A stretch of DNA of 64,000 nucleotides from Clavaria fumosa (lineage: Eukaryota > Basidiomycota > Agaricomycetes > Agaricales > Clavariaceae), in contig OX637797.1 of the NCBI GenBank assembly GCA_951802425.1, positions 2,170,001 to 2,234,000 on the forward strand, given 5' to 3'. The stretch's first letter is position 1. Each line of letters opens with the position of its first letter. A program made the position numbers and the translations under genes. The notes below the pieces were generated by a model, which was not told the origin of the DNA, ran no database searches, and worked only from the letters and a program-made list of their open reading frames with translations. Shown here piece after piece: positions 59,023 through 64,000 of this stretch.

Positions 59023-59450
59023 TGAGCATGTTCTGCGGCAGAATACATAGTCATGAAGACCATCCATGGCTTAGACGTGTAGGCGGATTCGGGGCGGATT
59101 CGCCAGCGATTTCCACAACTAGAGTCCCACAACCATTCACCTTTTCTCGGAGGTGGTTACCACTTTGCTCCTACGAAGGCACGGCCGAAGGACAACGATA
59201 ATGGCTCAAGCTGGACATATCCACGCCTTCACGTTTGACATCATATTGCACTGGTAAGAAATGTGGGACTACGTTCAACAATGAGTTATGGTACTGTCTA
59301 TGTTTCGAAAACTAGAATTTGAGAATAAAGGAAATATTATCACTACAAGCGCCCAGAATAAGAGCGGACATGATGCTGATGCGTAGACGATGCGAAAAAA
59401 AAAGTGACTGATGCATTTTACGACTGACCTGGAGAAGGAGACCGGCGGTA
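59023..59450. other. convergent intergenic region
   Basis: About 430 bp between the stops of QCR9 and KCS1. Contains a short A-rich run at 59395..59404. No gene recognised. Confidence 0.45.
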
Positions 59451-62400
59451 CTACGTCGAAACCTCTCCAAGATCCTCATTTTCCTCTGGTCCGAATATTT
59501 CCTCGAATATCCGCTTGCTGTTCAAAGTAAGCGGTGCAAGTTTGTGCTGCCCGACAGAGGGCGGCGCCAAATCCTCATGCGCGGAGGGAGAAGAAGATGA
59601 CGGGGCCCTGGTAAGCGCCCGAAGTCTCTCCTCGTTGTAAATCTGCTCCAGCGCAACAGCGATGTTTTTCAGCCCGAGTAAAAACCCGCGGTCAGGTTTC
59701 CCAGGGTAATGGGGCGGAAACCGAGCGTAGAGCAGGCCTGTCTCAGGGTCGATTTCCGTCTGGTAGCCCTGCGAGGGCGTGTTCACCTCGGCAGCAGACG
59801 GAGTAGCGGCAGATGTACTAACAGTAGCGCCTGCGCCTGCAGCGGGAGAGACAGGGCTCGGCAACCAATCTCGCCCGGTCGTCGTATGCGCAAAGTCGAC
59901 AATGCGCACGTTCACCTCGCCCCGCTTGCGCAGGCCCCCACTGCAGCGCTTCCCGACGAGCACCATGTCCTCACTGTGCGAGCGACGCACGCTACCAGAT
60001 GCCGCAGCTGTCGTCGTCGTCGTCGTCGTCGTTGTTGTCGTGGAAGCCGTAGAAGTGGTCTCAATCTCGGTCGTCGACGTCGCCCTGGAAGTCGCCAACG
60101 CTTCTCCACGATTCCGCCGCGCCTCCAAGGACATAGTGCTCCGCTCGAGCGACTCTCCCCGCTGACGCTGCGCTGTCGGTTTCTCCAGGACGGATTCCCG
60201 ATACGCATCTTGTGCTTCGCGATCGCCGTCGTAGATTAGCAGTAGACTGCATCCGTAGAACCGGTACCCTTTCAGACGGTTGATGATGCGCGCGAGTGCA
60301 TAGATCTTCTGGAGCAGCCCCGGTATCTGGTACGCCAGCAGTCGTTCTCCGTCGTGCAAAAAGGATGCCAGCACTGACGCGAACTCCTCTCGTCGGATCT
60401 CGCGGCCTTTGTACTTGTCTTGTGTGACGTACGACTTGGACACGTGATTCCATACCTGAAACGCCAAAAAAGGTCAGCCATGAGTAGTGATCTTGTTTAC
60501 GATATCATGCCCATTCCCACCTGCATTCCACACATCCTTACTCCAAGCGACCGACTAGTCGTCCGGTCGCATTTCTTCCGCTGACTCTTCTTCTTTGCAG
60601 GTGAGGCGTCCATGCCGTACTGCCGCGTTCCCATCTTCAAGTCCAGCACACACGAGTGCTTCAGGCGGCCCGTCAGGTCCTCCATAAGGATGAAATGGTT
60701 CTGGCGCGAGACAGATGGGTCATCCGATGATGACGACCTCGTTGCCTCTGCCGCAGTGGCCTCGGCGCCAGCCCCACCAAAGGGAGGCGAATGCATCGAC
60801 CGTGGACGACTCCGACGGCGAGACCGCACTGGCGCACGTCGCCGCGGTATGTCGGCCGCGGCTGCAGTGGCGGTGGCAACTAACACCGGTTGCCGATCTC
60901 CCTCGCTTCGCAGCCGTTGATTACGATGACTCGTCAAGTGGCCCAAAGATGCCCCGGTACTCTGTCCCTTCTCCCCCTGCTTTTGTGATTGCTGCTGCTC
61001 CTGTGGTTGCTGCAGCGACTCCTCCCCCGCCTCATCCTCAGGCGCCAATGCGTCCAGCTTCCCAGCGTTTTCGAGACCCGACTCGCTGAGCAGGGCTCCT
61101 TGCTGGCTCGTGATACCAGATGGCTCCAACCCATCGAACATCTTCTGCGCGCAGCGCTCTTGCTGCTGCCGCTGGCGTCTCTTCGCACTTCCAGCACCAA
61201 AATACGCATCACCATTATCACCCCCCTCATCACCATCACCATCACCATCATCCTCACCCTCATATTCGTCGGCATCCCCGTCCAGATCCATACCAGGTAC
61301 ATGGGAAGTGGCAGAGGCAGCCACACGCCGTCGAAAACGACGCAGCACCGAGCTGAACACGTGGTCCCTGAGCTTCGTGTTCACCATCGTTGACCCCCGC
61401 CCGCCAAACGAACTTGGGGAGTGCAACGGCAGGCTTCCAGCACCGTCGTTCCGCATTATCGTCTGCGCAGAACGCGTCGCGCGCACAACGTCGGGCCGGC
61501 GGTGCGGCGTGTCGACGCTGTAGCCATGCGTGGACTCCTGATCGTGTGTATTGTCGTCATCATCGGTGGCGGTGATAGATTGCACCCTAGAAGGCTCCGT
61601 TTCTCCCCTCCCAGCTAGACACTCTGACATAGCTGGAAGAGAGACGCCCGGGCCCCTCGAGCGCTGGTGCCTCGCCAGCGGGCTCGAACCAAGCCCAAGA
61701 CCAAAATGCTCATGTTGCGCGACGAGTGGGCGGTTCAGCTCCGGACTTGACGCTGTCCCGCCGCCCTGAAGGCGTAACAAATGTTTCCCCTTCATTAGGC
61801 CCTTACACGCCGGGTGCGCCGAGTACTCTAAATACGAGGACGACCTCAGCGGTGGCTGTTGCGCGTGCGAGAAGCGAGGGCATGGATGTGGCTGCGAGTA
61901 CGAGTACGACCGGGAGCGCCGACCATGCAGCATCCACTCGGGCACAATGTGCCGGTTGCGCCCCAGGACGACTTCGGGCACCGCCTCCTCTTCCTCTTCC
62001 GGCTCCCCTATTTTTTCTTTTTCCTTCTCCTGCGAGTCTGCAGGTTCGGAGGCTTCGACGAGGATGTCTGTGCTATCCACGAGTGAGGGACGCGCAACTT
62101 TTGTGGCGGTAGTGGTGACAATTGAGGTGGTGATGGTGCAAGTGGAGGGAAGAGCAGCTGATGGGTTTGGCGCGTCCGTCGCCGCCCGGCGCCGGAGCGT
62201 TGGGCGCTTGGGGCTTGTCGACGCCCTCGGGGTTGCTTCTCCGTGGCCAGGCGTGGTCGTGGCCGCTGCCGCTTTCGGGACGCGACGGTACGACACCAGC
62301 ATCACGCCCAGGTATCGCGGGATGAATGACAGCAGCGGCGGCGCCTCGCGCTCTACTGCTTCATAGAACACATTCTCGCGGGACACGAGTGGCTAGCAAA

Positions 62401-63987
62401 CATTCAATCAGTAAGCCAAAGAACAGAGGGAGGCATGAGAAGCAGTACCTTGCACACAGCGCGCTTGGTGAACCTGTAGAGTGTTGTGTGCCCGCCGACC
62501 TGGTTCGTAAATGGCTGCAGGGGGATGTGCGGGAGTTCATTTGGCGAGAAGCCGCCCCAGTCCGGGTCGGGGTACCCTGGGGGCAGCTCGTGCTCGGCGA
62601 GGTCGTCACCGCTCTGTGGAACGCGGCCGCGCGAGATGGCGCGCTGGTGGTGGTAGGCATCGCGTCGTCGACGATGTTGCCGTTGACGACGACGCGTGGA
62701 CGACACGCGAGCGATTGACGGAGGATGTGGCGCCTGCTGCTGCGAAGGAGAAGACGCAGACGAGACGAGGGAAACGCGACTGGGAGAAGTGAATGACGAC
62801 GGGCTATCCCATGGGCACTCGTCCTCGGTCGAGGGCGAGAAGGGTGCGGACGACGAACGGTCGCGCGATTTTCTCTTCTCTGTTGCTGCCATCGCCGAGG
62901 GACTTGTCTGGATGGGTGTGAGCGTGATTGAAGAGCGTAGGATATTGACCTTATTGCTGGTTGATGGTGTTCGCGCGCGTTGAGCATTTTTCTCGAAAAG
63001 GGATGGAGGTGTGGGTGTATGCGAGAGGTATGATGATGTAGATGTAGTCCGTTGCATGGGGGGTGATCGAGAAGGAGACGGGGAGGGCAGATAATGGTGA
63101 GATGGAGGGCGGCACACATCGAGGCGCAGCGGTGTGTCATTCGCTAGCTCATTAGAGCCATCTGTTAAACGGTCCTTCCGTCTTCCCCGATCAGAATCCT
63201 TCCTTCCGCGTAGCATCAAATCACCTGAGCCATAGGAACGTTTTTCTTCTTCGGGGGGTGATATGTGGCTGTCCTTGAGCTTCTTTTTCTCCAAGGTTAA
63301 GCTCCGCTCCCTGCTCGTAGCGGTCGATTCGTGGCTCGTCCATTCAGAACGCGGGACGAAATGAAACTGCGGTTCGGTGACGTCTGCTCTCTGGGAGGAG
63401 GAGTCGATTCGGGCTGCTGAGGGAGGAAGACAAGAAACGTCGCTCAGGATGCAGTCCTCTGGCGTGGTCTCTTTAAAGAGGTCGAGCGAAGCGGCGACCT
63501 TGCGACCAATTCCAGAGGTTGGAGGATGCCTGGCGGCGTCGACGGAGGGCGAGGAGTCTTCGGAAGACGAGCCTGGTGGGGTGACAGAGAGTGGCCGTGT
63601 CTGCTGCTTGGTCATGGCGAGGATAACGGGAGGGCGTTGTGAGTCAAATAGAGGTGAGTTGATATTGGATTGCGAATGTCTGTGTGAAGAAGGATCGCCG
63701 AAGTCCGAAAACCGAGTGTTTGGGTGATCGGAGCTGGCATTATTGGAAGTGGTGGTGTTGGATAAGCTTTTCCGCTTGTTGTGGGTCGATGGGCGGGAGA
63801 GAAGGGCGGAATGAATGCAATCCGTGAGTGAGGGGTTGTGCTGGCGGGGAACGAGGCGGTGGACGTCGTTGTCAGAGTCTGACACGTTCGCGGTGATGAA
63901 ACGCGGGGAGGAATTAGCCGTCGCTGAGCCGGAATTAGGGGGAGATAAAGGGAATGCGCGGTGGTCCAAACGGCAAGCAGGGTCCAT
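59451..63987 (-). CDS. KCS1: inositol hexakisphosphate kinase Kcs1
   Basis: Makes inositol pyrophosphates (5-PP-InsP5) from InsP6, influencing phosphate signalling, vacuoles and telomeres. Three exons give ~1,465 aa, mostly disordered. Exon 1 (63987 to ~62455) is Ser/Pro/Arg-rich and ends in [20 protein letters not shown]. Exon 2 gives [33 protein letters not shown], then disordered sequence, [20 protein letters not shown] and LKMGTRQYG (the PxxxDxKxG ATP/inositol motif, first Pro seen as Ser). Exon 3 has [38 protein letters not shown], a Thr11-containing insert, [11 protein letters not shown] (IDF-type motif), and [20 protein letters not shown], all inositol polyphosphate kinase blocks. The ATG at 63985 lies 15 bases from the right edge; an upstream extension cannot be excluded. 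Confidence 0.88.
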
Positions 63988-64000
63988 GCAGCGTGAGGCA

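Noticed and set aside
58462..59067. 201-codon minus-strand frame covering uS11m and QCR9
   Set aside because: It overlaps the uS11m start and lies opposite the spliced QCR9 exons, whose family match is exact; no downstream exon continues it.

Overview
The window is nuclear DNA of a filamentous basidiomycete, most likely an Agaricomycete. Evidence: genes are packed 80 to 750 bp apart, almost all are cut by many 45-60 nt GT-AG introns, and the products belong to fungal families (sedolisin S53, Zn2Cys6 regulator, homoisocitrate dehydrogenase, Sfr1, NC2-beta). The order within the class is not decided by what can be read here. I support 31 protein-coding genes. There are no tRNA or rRNA genes, no CRISPR and no intact transposon. 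Gene models below were built by hand from reading frames, splice sites and family resemblance.

Layout. 0-12.7 kb: an I-BAR (Ivy1-like) gene cut by the left edge (-), mitoribosomal bL19m (-), nuclear poly(A)-binding Pab2 (+), a Zn2Cys6/Fungal_trans regulator (+), a secreted 15-exon S53 peptidase (-), a PfkB-family kinase (+), NC2-beta (-) and SmF (+). 12.9-23.8 kb: a giant GAR-domain coiled-coil protein (-), a small membrane coiled-coil protein (-) and a GW/WG-rich CcmS-related protein (-). 24.3-36.6 kb: LYS12 (-), the CRL4 receptor Cdt2 (+), ARL1 (-), a hypothetical membrane protein (-), HEM1 (-), ARG8 (-) and CWC21 (-). 36.8-48.8 kb: an ABHD4/5-type hydrolase (+), the m6A methyltransferase METTL3/Ime4 (-), an 8-TM orphan (+), Sfr1 with an exon-duplicated N-terminus (+) and a CHY zinc-finger protein (+). 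49.5-64 kb: a disordered orphan (+), an AT-rich gene-free island, SND2/TMEM208 (-), a SNAPC4-like Myb protein (+), TAF8 (-), riboflavin kinase (+), mitoribosomal uS11m (-), QCR9 (+) and the inositol hexakisphosphate kinase KCS1 (-), whose first exon reaches the right edge.

Functionally this is mostly housekeeping: transcription and splicing (NC2-beta, TAF8, SNAPC4-like, SmF, Cwc21, Pab2, METTL3), mitochondrial biogenesis and metabolism (bL19m, uS11m, QCR9, HEM1, ARG8, LYS12), genome maintenance (Cdt2, Sfr1) and membrane traffic (ARL1, Ivy1-like, SND2). It is not a biosynthetic or defence cluster. Eight gene pairs are head-to-head with 82-231 bp between start codons, so shared promoters are a major organising feature. 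I found no convincing new multi-gene system. The least ordinary items are the exon-duplicated Sfr1, the GW-rich CcmS protein, the orphan 8-TM protein, several GC-AG introns, micro first exons in QCR9 and the CHY gene, and the low-GC island at 52.2-53.0 kb.
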